From assembly GCF_041360795.1 (NCBI RefSeq), contig NZ_JBFUPW010000003.1:310001-374000 (forward strand): a stretch of 64,000 bases of DNA, in the 5' to 3' direction. The notes under the pieces were generated by a model, which searched no databases, had not been told where the DNA came from, and saw nothing but the letters and a program-made list of their open reading frames with translations. This document shows, piece by piece, positions 28,012 through 35,841 of the stretch. The position numbers and the translations under genes are program-made. The DNA comes from Arthrobacter_E sp041360795. GTDB lineage: Bacteria; Actinomycetota; Actinomycetes; Actinomycetales; Micrococcaceae. Within the stretch, counting starts at the first letter, position 1; each line of letters begins with the position of its first letter.

Positions 28012-29223
28012 TCAGCCCTCACCCGCGCCTTCCGCGTTCTCGAATCCTGCCTCATACTCCCGATACCACCGCAGTTCATCCTGGACCAGAGGGTGGGCCT
28101 GCGAGTACACGTGAGCGAACGCGTCCTCCATACTGGGGCCTTCCATCGCCTGAACGGTCTGACGGACGGAATCCGCCAGCTCCTGGCCCTGGCGACGGAC
28201 GTCCTCGAAGAAGTCGTCGTCGGCGTGGCCCTCGGCCCGGAGGTAGGTCTCCAGGCGCGTCAGGGGGTCCTTCGCCCGCCACTGGTCCTCTTCGGAACTG
28301 GTGCGGTACTTGGTGGGGTCGTCGGCCGTGGTGTGAGCACCCAAGCGGTAGGTGAAGGCCTCGATCAGCACCGGGCCCTCGCCCTTGCGGGCACGGTCGA
28401 GCGCCCACTGCGTCACCGCGTGCACCGCGAGGATGTCATTGCCGTCCACGCGCACCCCGGGAAAACCGTAACCCTGGGCGCGGTGCGCCAGAGGGACCTT
28501 CGTCTGGACCTTCGACGGCACGGAGATGGCCCAGTGATTGTTCTGGCAGAAGAACACGACCGGCGCCTTGTAGCTGGAAGCGAAGACCATCGCCTCGTGG
28601 ACGTCGCCTTCGCTGCTCGCGCCGTCGCCGTAGTAGGCGACGACGGCGGCGTCCTCCACCGTCTCGCCCTTGGCACGGGCCGACACCTGGTCGCGCTGGA
28701 TGCCCATGGCGTAGCCGACCGCATGAAGCACCTGCGCGGCAAGCACCAGGGTGTAGATGTTGAAGTTCTTCTCGCGGGGATCCCAGCCGCCATGGGTGAC
28801 GCCCCGGAAGATCCTGAGCAGATCCGACATGTCGAGGCCACGGGAGAGTGCCACACCATGTTCGCGGTAGCTCGGGAAGACGAAGTCCTCGGTCCGCAAC
28901 GCGTGGCCGGAACCGATCTGGGCCGCCTCCTGACCGGTCAGGGGAACCCAGAGGGCGAGCTGCCCCTGCCGCTGCAACGCGGTGGCCTCCTGATCGAAGC
29001 GGCGCACCACGGCCATGTCACGGTAGAACGCACGCAGCGCCTCAGGATCCAGGGACTCCACGTAGGGACCGAAGACCGGGTCCTCCCGGCGGTTCCCCTG
29101 AGCGTCCAGAAGCTGGATCATGGCCCCGCCGGCCGGCTGTGACGCCGGGTCCAGGTGGGTCTCCGGGTGGTCGTCGAGTTCCTCGTCATTGAATTCAGTG
29201 GTCGGCAGCTGCCCTACGCCCAT
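28012..29223 (-). CDS. 2-oxoacid dehydrogenase E1 alpha subunit
   Basis: A 403-residue subunit that carries the thiamine diphosphate binding motif GDGASSEGDVHEAMVFAS and ends that motif with CQNN. The phosphorylation-loop-like region RLGAHTTADDPTKYR is also typical of the branched-chain/pyruvate E1 alpha. The acidic N-terminal tail (FNDEELDDHPETHLDPAS) is a common extension in actinobacterial branched-chain enzymes. I set the start at 29223 because AGGAGA lies four bases upstream; an in-frame ATG at 29247 has no such site. A 15-bp inverted repeat overlaps the likely promoter. It is the first gene of the E1alpha-E1beta-E2 operon. Confidence 0.92.
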   Translation of the reverse strand: MGVGQLPTTEFNDEELDDHPETHLDPASQPAGGAMIQLLDAQGNRREDPVFGPYVESLDPEALRAFYRDMAVVRRFDQEATALQRQGQLALWVPLTGQEAAQIGSGHALRTEDFVFPSYREHGVALSRGLDMSDLLRIFRGVTHGGWDPREKNFNIYTLVLAAQVLHAVGYAMGIQRDQVSARAKGETVEDAAVVAYYGDGASSEGDVHEAMVFASSYKAPVVFFCQNNHWAISVPSKVQTKVPLAHRAQGYGFPGVRVDGNDILAVHAVTQWALDRARKGEGPVLIEAFTYRLGAHTTADDPTKYRTSSEEDQWRAKDPLTRLETYLRAEGHADDDFFEDVRRQGQELADSVRQTVQAMEGPSMEDAFAHVYSQAHPLVQDELRWYREYEAGFENAEGAGEG

Positions 29224-29265
29224 GCCGTCTCCTTGCATCCGTCCCACACGTCGTGGGAATCAATC

Positions 29266-29309
29266 GATATATTCCGCCTCAGGCATGTATTCCCGAGGTG
29301 GAATATATC
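29266..29309 (-). promoter_or_regulatory. Operator-like inverted repeat upstream of the 2-oxoacid dehydrogenase operon
   Basis: Arms GATATATTCCGCCTC (29266-29280) and GAGGTGGAATATATC (29295-29309) match at 14 of 15 positions around a 14-base centre. The half-site GGAATA recurs within the centre and at about 29371. Repeated half-sites near the start suggest an Lrp/AsnC-type regulator, as is common for branched-chain dehydrogenase operons; no such gene is adjacent. Confidence 0.6.
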
Positions 29310-29388
29310 TGGTCCGGGGATCACTTTAGCCGGAGTTCCGGGAGAAGTGATCATTAAGTCGTGAACGCAACGGAATACACGCGGGCCC

Positions 29389-30519
29389 TCAGGACCGGCG
29401 GAATTCCTCACAGAGTTCGATGAAACGCGTGTTCGCCTCCGGCTCGCCGATACTGACCCTCACGCCCTCCGGGGCGAACGCCCGCACGGACAGTCCGTGC
29501 GTTCCGGCCAGTTCCGCGAAGCGGGCGGTCTCCTCGCCCAGCGGCAGCCAGACGAAGTTGCCTTGAGCCTGGGGGATCTCCCAGCCCTGGGCCTCCAGAG
29601 CGGCGACCACTCGCTCGCGCTCCGCCACCACGCCGTCCACGCGCTCCAGGACCTCGGGAAGGTGGTCCAGGGAGGCGATGGCAGCACGCTCGGCCACCTG
29701 AGACACCGCGAAAGGAGTCGCGGACAGCCGGAGGTACTGGGTCACCTCAGGGTGGGAGACGGAGTATCCGACTCGAAGGCCCGCGAGTCCATGTGCCTTC
29801 GAGAAGGTCCGGAGCACCACGACGTTGGGGTAGCGCTCCAGGAATTCAAGCCCCTTGACCGCTTCCGGGTCCCTGACGAATTCGACATACGCTTCATCGA
29901 TCACGACGAGGACGTTGGACGGGACCTTCGCCAGGAAATCATGGGTCTCCTGGGTCCGCAGGACGGGACCCGTCGGGTTGTTCGGGGTGCAGAGGAGGAT
30001 CACCTTGGTGCTGTCGGTGATCGCCGCGGCCATGGCGTCGAGGTCGTGTCGGCCATCCGGAAGCAAGGGGATCTGAACGCTGCGAGCGCCGGCCAGACCG
30101 ACGCAGATCGGGTACGCCTCGAAGGAACGCCACGCGTAGAGGACCTCATCCTGGCTACCGTCAGGGTTCTGGCCCGCGAAGGCTCCGATGATCTGAATGA
30201 GGGCGCCGAGGCTTCCGGCGCCAGTGACCACATCGTCGGCGGGCACGCCGAACGCCTGAGAGATCCGTTCGCGCAGCTGAGTGACCAGGGGATCGGGGTA
30301 CCGGTTGAAGCCGTCGAATCCGGCCACGGCTTCCCGGACCTGCGGCAACGGGCCCAGGGCCACCTCGTTGGACGAGAGCTTGTAGCTGGTCAGCCCTTCC
30401 AGGACCCGCGGCGGCTTGCCGGCGGTGTACTTGGGAAGAAGTCCCACTGCGGGACGGGGAAGGATTTCCTGACCGTGGTCTGCGGACACACCCTCAGAGG
30501 GCGACACATGGGAACTCAT
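29389..30519 (-). CDS. Histidinol-phosphate/aromatic amino acid aminotransferase
   Basis: A 376-residue fold-type I PLP aminotransferase of the HisC/Pat family. The PLP lysine sits in RTFSKAHGLAGLRVGY (about residue 240), and the segment LSSNEVALGPLP is the family N-terminal substrate motif. Also visible are LCTPNNPTGPV and VVIDEAYVEF, which hold the PLP-binding Asn, Asp and Tyr. In actinobacteria this type either acts in histidine synthesis or as a phenylalanine/aromatic aminotransferase (Pat); without a his operon nearby the second is more likely. The ATG at 30519 lies six bases after a TAGGCT -10 box, so the mRNA is probably leaderless. It lies directly upstream of the 2-oxoacid dehydrogenase operon in the same direction, which would suit amino-acid breakdown. 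Confidence 0.85.
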   Translation of the reverse strand: MSSHVSPSEGVSADHGQEILPRPAVGLLPKYTAGKPPRVLEGLTSYKLSSNEVALGPLPQVREAVAGFDGFNRYPDPLVTQLRERISQAFGVPADDVVTGAGSLGALIQIIGAFAGQNPDGSQDEVLYAWRSFEAYPICVGLAGARSVQIPLLPDGRHDLDAMAAAITDSTKVILLCTPNNPTGPVLRTQETHDFLAKVPSNVLVVIDEAYVEFVRDPEAVKGLEFLERYPNVVVLRTFSKAHGLAGLRVGYSVSHPEVTQYLRLSATPFAVSQVAERAAIASLDHLPEVLERVDGVVAERERVVAALEAQGWEIPQAQGNFVWLPLGEETARFAELAGTHGLSVRAFAPEGVRVSIGEPEANTRFIELCEEFRRS

Positions 30520-30525
30520 GTCTCC

Positions 30526-30531
30526 AGCCTA
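30526..30531 (-). promoter_or_regulatory. -10 box for a leaderless aminotransferase transcript
   Basis: On the minus strand TAGGCT ends six bases before the ATG at 30519. Confidence 0.55.
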
Positions 30532-30573
30532 AATGCCGGGGATACGCCCAGACAGGTATGACAGCATGGTTGC

Positions 30574-31005
30574 ATGGCGAAGTTCCTCCTGCGTCTGGCG
30601 ATCAATGCGTTCTCCCTCTGGGTGGCCACGTGGCTTCTGCCCGGACTGACCCTGTCCACGGGCGCCGCCCAGGATCTGGTGGCAGGCGCGGCTCCGTCCG
30701 CTCCCGCCGACACCCTCGGCAGCATCCTGGCGTACCTGTTCATCGGATTGATCTTCGCCGTGGTCAACGCGTGGATCCGGCCCGTGGTGCGCTTTCTGGC
30801 CCTGCCTGTGACCGTTCTGACCCTTGGCTTGTTCACCCTCGTGATCAATGCCGCCATGCTCTACCTCACCTCCTGGTTGAGTGGTTTCACGCCCGTCCAT
30901 CTGGGGATCGACACGTTCTTCTGGACCGCCGTCCTCGGAGCGCTGATCATCAGCATCATCTCCCTCATCACGGATCGGCTGTTCGACCGGGACCGAGACC
31001 GCTGA
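30574..31005 (+). CDS. Phage holin family 4-like membrane protein (chromosomal, unknown function)
   Basis: A 143-residue membrane protein with four hydrophobic segments. The sequence FLLRLAINAFSLWVATWLLP, then GSILAYLFIGLIFAVVNAWIRPVVRFLALPVTVLTLG in the middle, matches the widespread phage_holin_4_2 family. Despite the family name these are ordinary chromosomal genes in most bacteria and their role is unknown. No lysin or phage gene is nearby, so a lysis role is unlikely here. It is divergent from the aminotransferase gene, 54 bases away. Confidence 0.8.
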   Translation: MAKFLLRLAINAFSLWVATWLLPGLTLSTGAAQDLVAGAAPSAPADTLGSILAYLFIGLIFAVVNAWIRPVVRFLALPVTVLTLGLFTLVINAAMLYLTSWLSGFTPVHLGIDTFFWTAVLGALIISIISLITDRLFDRDRDR

Positions 31006-31096
31006 ACCCCTCTGCCGAACGTCTCTGACTCCGCGCGAGCCCGTTGACGCCACCGAGCCAGAACTGCTGATGCCCTGAGAGGCAGCGCAGCCAGTG

Positions 31097-32563
31097 TCAT
31101 GGCCGGCACTGGTCTTCCCCCAGCGGCGGCTCGTGGGCCGTGTAGACGGTCCGGGTGGCTTTTCTGACCGAGTCCGGGGAAGTGTCGAGCCGGTCAGGAC
31201 CCAGGATGTCCGCGAGCACCTTCTGATGCCGGAGGACTCCCGGGTCGTGACTCGTCTCCAGTCGATCCGCCGCCGCGATGTAGTTGCCGATGTCGTGAGC
31301 GTTCCTGATCTTCATCGGCACATCGAGAGTGCCGGACAGCGCTTCCACCGGTCGCCCGCTGGCCATCCCGGACAGCACGGGGTCGACCGTGGCCGGCTCC
31401 GCGGAGAAGCGCGCCGTCACGACGTTCGGCCTTCGCGGGTTGGGCACCCCGTCCAGTGCGGGGACCAGATCCCGCTGGTTCTCGAGCGTCAGCACGCTCG
31501 CGTCCACCCGGCCCAGGAATCGGCCGACCGGCGAACCTGCGGTGTTGACGGCGCGGACCGTGTACGTGGCGGTGAAATCCTTGTTCGCGGCGAGCGCCAC
31601 CGCGTTGATGCCTCCCTGGCTGTAGCCGTTCAGCACGATGTCATCCTTCCTGGTGACGTGCTCCGCCTCGAGCGCTTTCACCACGGCCGCCTGGGTCTGA
31701 GTGAGATAACTCCGGCGCTCCGTTCCCTGGGCCATCGCCGAGACGTTGCCTTTGAGATCGTCGGTGGTTTCCGTGGAGTCGAACGGCGCCCACTTCTCGG
31801 TGCCGGGGATGCTCACGACCACGGCGTAGCTGCCGTCGGTCCGGAGGTACTTGTCCACCACGACGGATGACAAGGGGATCGGCTTCTCGCCCGGGGCCGC
31901 GGGCCCATAACCGGCCGCACGATTCGCGCCCCGGAACGCCGAGCCCAGGAACGTCCCGGGGGTGGGGGCCGGAGGTGCGGAATGCCATCGCTCGGCTGTC
32001 ACCGTCAGCGCGTCCTGCCGGAGCCGGGCCTCCTCCACGCCCCCGTCCCAGGACGACAGGGCATGAGTGAGAGCATCCACGGAGTCCTTGGCCCCGGTTG
32101 CGCTGAGCGCCTTGAGATAACCGTCCCGGGCTCGCGGGTCGATCATCCCCAGCACGTAGGCGAGAATCCCGGGCACGAGGGCCAGCCCCCCTTGGATGAG
32201 GTCGCCGGTCCCGGCCACCTTCGATTCGGTCCCACGCTCCGCCTCCGCATAAGAAGTGGCTGATCCCCTGAGAGATCCCGCGAGTGATCGCAGCGCCGAG
32301 ACCACACCGTCGAGCTCCGCCGTGGTCCGGTTCACCGCGAGTCCGCAGTCGCTCACGCCCGCACCCAGGACGGAACCGGCGGCAAGTCCATCGTCCAGAA
32401 TCGCCTCCCATCGGCGCTGGATCCCTTGAAGACAGGTCTGAAGACGATCGGCGACGAGGTCCAGGCGCCCCGATGCGGTCCAGAGCTCATCCGGATCGAC
32501 GCTGACCAGGCTGTACCGGCCGTTGATCCAGAAACATGTCTCATCGGAGGGGACGGCCATCAT
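31097..32563 (-). CDS. Alpha/beta hydrolase with WXG-like helical N-terminus
   Basis: A 488-residue protein in two parts. Residues about 25-190 are helical and contain LDLVADRLQTCLQGIQRRWE, a WXG100-like helix pair. The C-terminal 250 residues form an alpha/beta hydrolase with nucleophile elbow IVLNGYSQGG (catalytic Ser), a likely acid in NQRDLVPALDG and the histidine in RNAHDIGNYI. VVVSIPGTEKW is the oxyanion-hole strand. No signal peptide is seen. The start overlaps the stop of the smaller upstream gene (ATGA); the next ATG three bases in has better spacing to GAGGGG and is equally possible. The architecture resembles hydrolases linked to type VII secretion; no secretion apparatus is in the window. 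The substrate is unknown. Confidence 0.72.
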   Translation of the reverse strand: MMAVPSDETCFWINGRYSLVSVDPDELWTASGRLDLVADRLQTCLQGIQRRWEAILDDGLAAGSVLGAGVSDCGLAVNRTTAELDGVVSALRSLAGSLRGSATSYAEAERGTESKVAGTGDLIQGGLALVPGILAYVLGMIDPRARDGYLKALSATGAKDSVDALTHALSSWDGGVEEARLRQDALTVTAERWHSAPPAPTPGTFLGSAFRGANRAAGYGPAAPGEKPIPLSSVVVDKYLRTDGSYAVVVSIPGTEKWAPFDSTETTDDLKGNVSAMAQGTERRSYLTQTQAAVVKALEAEHVTRKDDIVLNGYSQGGINAVALAANKDFTATYTVRAVNTAGSPVGRFLGRVDASVLTLENQRDLVPALDGVPNPRRPNVVTARFSAEPATVDPVLSGMASGRPVEALSGTLDVPMKIRNAHDIGNYIAAADRLETSHDPGVLRHQKVLADILGPDRLDTSPDSVRKATRTVYTAHEPPLGEDQCRP

Positions 32564-32940
32564 CGCCCCTCGTAGTGAACCGACGGCGTGGACCCCGCGC
32601 CGAGGCCGCCGTCCCCCGGAACCGCCTGAACCGCCGCCATACCCCGAACCCGGGGCGGCGAGTCCGCGAGGGAGGCATGGAGGGCCAACGCGGCCCGCGC
32701 AGCTTCCAGCGCCTCGCCCGCGCGAAGGAGGCTGCGGCGTCGTTCCTCCAGCGCCATTCTGTAAGCGTTCCCCGCCGCGGAATCCCAGTGCAGGTTGCCT
32801 GCCTGGCGAAGAGCGGCGAGGGCTGCGGAGAGCTCGTCCCGCTGTCCACCGAGCCAGAGGGCGAGCGCGAGAAATCCCGCTGCATCGGGACCGCCCCGCC
32901 CACCCGGCAGCAGCCCGGACCCCTGGTACGCCGAATCCAT
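32560..32940 (-). CDS. Small WXG100-like helical protein
   Basis: A 126-residue mostly helical protein. Two helices flank HWDSAAGNAYRMALEE, which resembles the W-x-(S/G)-x-A-A-x-x-F/Y turn of WXG100/ESX proteins. The second helix, RRRSLLRAGEALEAARAALALH, is long and amphipathic, and the C-terminus is glycine/proline-rich. It is translationally coupled by a four-base overlap to the hydrolase that follows, so the pair probably act together, perhaps as chaperone or partner. The start at 32940 follows GGAGGAACGGC. I infer the WXG relation from the short motif only; a general coiled helical protein is the alternative. Confidence 0.6.
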   Translation of the reverse strand: MDSAYQGSGLLPGGRGGPDAAGFLALALWLGGQRDELSAALAALRQAGNLHWDSAAGNAYRMALEERRRSLLRAGEALEAARAALALHASLADSPPRVRGMAAVQAVPGDGGLGAGSTPSVHYEGR

Positions 32941-33102
32941 GCCGTTCCTCCTCCTTCGCCGACCTCCGACTGCACACCACGCTATGAGCATGGACGATCC
33001 ACAGGCGGCGTCGAAGAGGCCATGTGGAAAGTGCGCGTCACGCATTGTCCACATGGCCTCCGGAAGATGAGACTGCCGCCCGGCACATGAAAGAATGAGC
33101 AC

Positions 33103-34533
33103 ATGGCTGAAACCACTGCGCGCATCCCGTCCGGACGACTCTCCCTGGCTGCAGGCGAGGGCCAGATCGCCCTAGGGCCCCTGGACGGCCGGTACCGTGC
33201 AGCCGTGGCACCCCTCGTGGACTACTTGTCCGAGGCCGCGCTGAACCGTGACCGTGTCGCCGTCGAGGTGGAATGGCTGATTCACCTCACCTCGAACTCG
33301 GTCCTTCCCGGCTCGGCGCCGCTGACCCCGGAGCAGCAGGACCAGCTGCGGGCCATCGTCACCGAGTTCGATGCGGACTCCGTCACGGAACTCGCGGAGA
33401 TCGAGGCCGTGACCGTCCATGACGTCAAGGCCGTGGAGTACTACATCGGCCGCCGCCTGCCGGCCATCGGGATCGAATCGCTGACGCCCCTGGTGCATTT
33501 CGCCTGCACCTCGGAGGACATCAACAACCTCTCGTACGCGCTCGGCGTCAAGGGCGCCGTCGAGGATGTCTGGCTCCCGGCGGCCCGCGCCCTGGTCGAC
33601 CAGATCGGCGCCATGGCCACGGAGAACCGTGACGTTCCGATGCTCTCCCGGACCCACGGTCAGCCCGCCACGCCCACCACGCTGGGCAAGGAACTCGCAG
33701 TGGTGGCCCACCGCCTCAGCCGTCAGCTGGACCGGATCTCCCGCACGGAATACCTCGGCAAGATCAACGGCGCCACTGGCACCTTCGCAGCCCACGTGTC
33801 CGCCGTGCCGGGCGCGGACTGGACCGAGGTCTCCCGCACGTTCGTGGAGGGTCTGGGCCTGGACTGGAACCCGCTGACCACCCAGATCGAAAGCCACGAC
33901 TGGCAGGCTGAGCTGTATGCGGACGTCGCCCGCTTCAACCGCATTCTGCACAACTTCTGCACCGATGTGTGGAGCTACATCTCCATCGGCTACTTCGCGC
34001 AGATCCCGGTGGCCGGCGCCACCGGTTCTTCGACGATGCCGCACAAGGTGAACCCGATCCGCTTCGAGAACGCCGAGGCCAACCTGGAGATCTCGAGCGG
34101 ACTGCTCGACGTCCTCGCCTCGACCCTCGTCACGTCCCGCTGGCAGCGTGACCTCACGGACTCCTCCTCGCAGCGCAACATCGGCGTCGCGTTCGGGCAC
34201 TCCCTGCTGGCCATCAGCAATGTGGTCAAGGGCCTCAAGCAGCTCAAGGTGTCCGTGGACGTCCTCGCCGCCGATCTGGACGGCAACTGGGAGGTCCTCG
34301 GCGAGGCCATCCAGACGGTCATGCGGGCCGAGGCCATCGCGGGCGTTCCCGGAATGGAGAACCCGTACGAGCGCCTCAAGGATCTCACCCGTGGCCACCG
34401 CGTCGACGCGGCCCGCATGCAGGAGTTCGTCTCCGGCCTGGGGCTCTCGGACGAGGCCCGGGACCGTCTCCTCCAGCTGACCCCCGCGTCCTACACGGGC
34501 GTCGCGGCGGCACTGGTCGACTACCTGAAGTAG
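33103..34533 (+). CDS. purB: Adenylosuccinate lyase
   Basis: Catalyses two steps of purine synthesis: splitting of SAICAR to AICAR and fumarate, and of adenylosuccinate to AMP and fumarate. The 476-residue length matches the E. coli-type enzyme. The superfamily signature GSSTMPHKVNPIRFENAEANL appears at about residues 307-327 (Ser, Lys and Asn of the catalytic loop). Further conserved pieces are TSEDINNL near residue 140 and LSRTHGQPATPTTLGKE with the catalytic His. The ATG at 33103 has no clear Shine-Dalgarno; AAGAAT ends six bases upstream and could be a -10 box of a leaderless mRNA. A phosphatase gene starts eight bases after the stop. Confidence 0.95.
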   Translation: MAETTARIPSGRLSLAAGEGQIALGPLDGRYRAAVAPLVDYLSEAALNRDRVAVEVEWLIHLTSNSVLPGSAPLTPEQQDQLRAIVTEFDADSVTELAEIEAVTVHDVKAVEYYIGRRLPAIGIESLTPLVHFACTSEDINNLSYALGVKGAVEDVWLPAARALVDQIGAMATENRDVPMLSRTHGQPATPTTLGKELAVVAHRLSRQLDRISRTEYLGKINGATGTFAAHVSAVPGADWTEVSRTFVEGLGLDWNPLTTQIESHDWQAELYADVARFNRILHNFCTDVWSYISIGYFAQIPVAGATGSSTMPHKVNPIRFENAEANLEISSGLLDVLASTLVTSRWQRDLTDSSSQRNIGVAFGHSLLAISNVVKGLKQLKVSVDVLAADLDGNWEVLGEAIQTVMRAEAIAGVPGMENPYERLKDLTRGHRVDAARMQEFVSGLGLSDEARDRLLQLTPASYTGVAAALVDYLK

Positions 34534-34541
34534 CCCCGGCC

Positions 34542-35132
34542 GTGCGCCTGTTCCTCGTCCGGCATGGCCAGACGCCCAGTAACCTGCTCCGCGCCCTGGA
34601 CACGGGACGCCCGGGTCCTGGGCTGACGGACCTGGGCCTGGAGCAGGCGCACGCTCTCGTGGAACGGCTGTCCGCCGAACACCTGGACGCCGTCTACGCC
34701 TCACCTCTGCTCCGAGCCCAGCTCACCGCGGGGCCGTTGTCGCAGGCCAGAAACCTCACAGCCACCGTGCTGGAGGGACTGGAAGAGATCGGCGCCGGTG
34801 CGCTCGAAATGCTGAACGACGACGACTCGTGCGCCAGCTACGGCGCTCACGTCATCGCCTGGGGCCTCGGTGACTCCCTGTCGAGGATCGACGGCGCGGA
34901 GGATCACACCACCTTCTTCCGCCGTTTCGACGCAGCCGTGGACCAGATGGCGCGGACCCACGGGCCCGAAGCCAGCGTCCTCGCCGTCAGCCACGGTGCG
35001 GCGATCCGCTGCTGGACCGCGGCCCGGGTGCAGCACGACGGCGGATTCGACGTCCGTCTGCCACTCGCCAACACCGGGATCGTCGCCCTCGAAGGGACTC
35101 CCGGATCCTGGCGGCTGCACGCTCTCCTCTGA
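34542..35132 (+). CDS. Histidine phosphatase family protein
   Basis: A 196-residue member of the phosphoglycerate-mutase-like (histidine phosphatase) branch. The catalytic RHG motif is LFLVRHGQTPSN with phosphohistidine His8, and the second histidine lies in LAVSHGAAIRCW. The acidic residue region LEGLEEIGAG is also in place. It removes phosphate from a small molecule; substrate unknown. The start is GTG at 34542, eight bases after the purB stop, so the two are probably cotranscribed. A second, unrelated member of the family is at 59232. Confidence 0.87.
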   Translation: MRLFLVRHGQTPSNLLRALDTGRPGPGLTDLGLEQAHALVERLSAEHLDAVYASPLLRAQLTAGPLSQARNLTATVLEGLEEIGAGALEMLNDDDSCASYGAHVIAWGLGDSLSRIDGAEDHTTFFRRFDAAVDQMARTHGPEASVLAVSHGAAIRCWTAARVQHDGGFDVRLPLANTGIVALEGTPGSWRLHALL

Positions 35133-35312
35133 CCCACGGCCTCCTCGGCCACATGGCCATAGCCCGCGTCGGCCCTCGCCCGCGCTGTGACCGCGGCACA
35201 CCGCATCCGTAACCATGCCCTCACCCACTTCTTACGGCGCCGAAACCCGCCTGAAATCCCGGGCCGGTTGACTGGGAGTACCGAAAAATTCTCTCCGTGG
35301 AGGTGAAGGGAC

Positions 35313-35531
35313 ATGACCGCACGAACCCTCATCAGTTCGCTCCACCAACTGCGCCGTGGTGATCACGTGGAGGCCGAACGCTTCCACCTGATGCCGCGGA
35401 CCACGTTCGTACGACGTGGCCAGGTCCAAGACATCGCTCCCGGCCTGGGCGTCGTCTGGATCCGGGACGAGGAGACCGGCCAACGCCGCGTCCTCGATTC
35501 CCAGGATTACCAGCTCTGGCGGGTCGCCTGA
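35313..35531 (+). CDS. Small conserved-looking hypothetical protein
   Basis: A 72-residue basic protein that I do not recognise. It has no membrane segment. The composition is mixed beta (TTFVRRGQVQDIAPGLGVVW and RRVLDSQDYQLWRV), which suggests a small barrel or hairpin fold. A good GTGAAGGGA precedes the ATG by three bases, and codon use is like the neighbours, so I take it as real. It runs toward the MoaD-like gene and ends 13 bases from that gene's stop. Confidence 0.6.
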   Translation: MTARTLISSLHQLRRGDHVEAERFHLMPRTTFVRRGQVQDIAPGLGVVWIRDEETGQRRVLDSQDYQLWRVA

Positions 35532-35544
35532 GGGAGGAACACTC

Positions 35545-35841
35545 CTAGCCGCCCGCGACGGACTGGATGATCATCAGTTCCGCCCCTTCAGGGACTTCGG
35601 TCTCGAGACCCTGAAGCCTGCGGACCTCATCGGGTCCCAGGTACACGTTCACATGGCGTCGGAGAGCACCCGTTTCATCGCGGAGCCGCCGGCCCAGCAC
35701 GGGATGGTCGGCCGCCACAGAGCCCAGGATGCGGGCCACGGTGGCCGGCCCGCCGTCGTCGGGAAGCTCGACGTCCAGCGCGTCCGCGTCCCGCACCAAG
35801 GGGCGCAGGACGCTCGGGATCAGCACGGTGAAAGAGGCCAT
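35545..35841 (-). CDS. MoaD/ThiS-like beta-grasp protein
   Basis: A 98-residue small protein with the ubiquitin-like beta-grasp fold typical of MoaD and ThiS: MASFTVLIPSVLRPLV then the middle helix and the final strand ELMIIQSVAGG. It ends in Gly-Gly, the site that in the family is adenylated and turned into a thiocarboxylate for sulfur transfer. It starts on the base after the stop codon of the beta-propeller gene upstream (TGA-ATG), which implies coupled translation. No molybdopterin synthesis genes are nearby, so a role other than molybdenum cofactor synthesis is possible; the partner E1-like enzyme would be elsewhere. Confidence 0.8.
   Translation of the reverse strand: MASFTVLIPSVLRPLVRDADALDVELPDDGGPATVARILGSVAADHPVLGRRLRDETGALRRHVNVYLGPDEVRRLQGLETEVPEGAELMIIQSVAGG

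Noticed and set aside
30574..31005. A prophage remnant suggested by the holin-family name
   Set aside because: No integrase, lysin, capsid or attachment site is nearby, and this family is mostly chromosomal.
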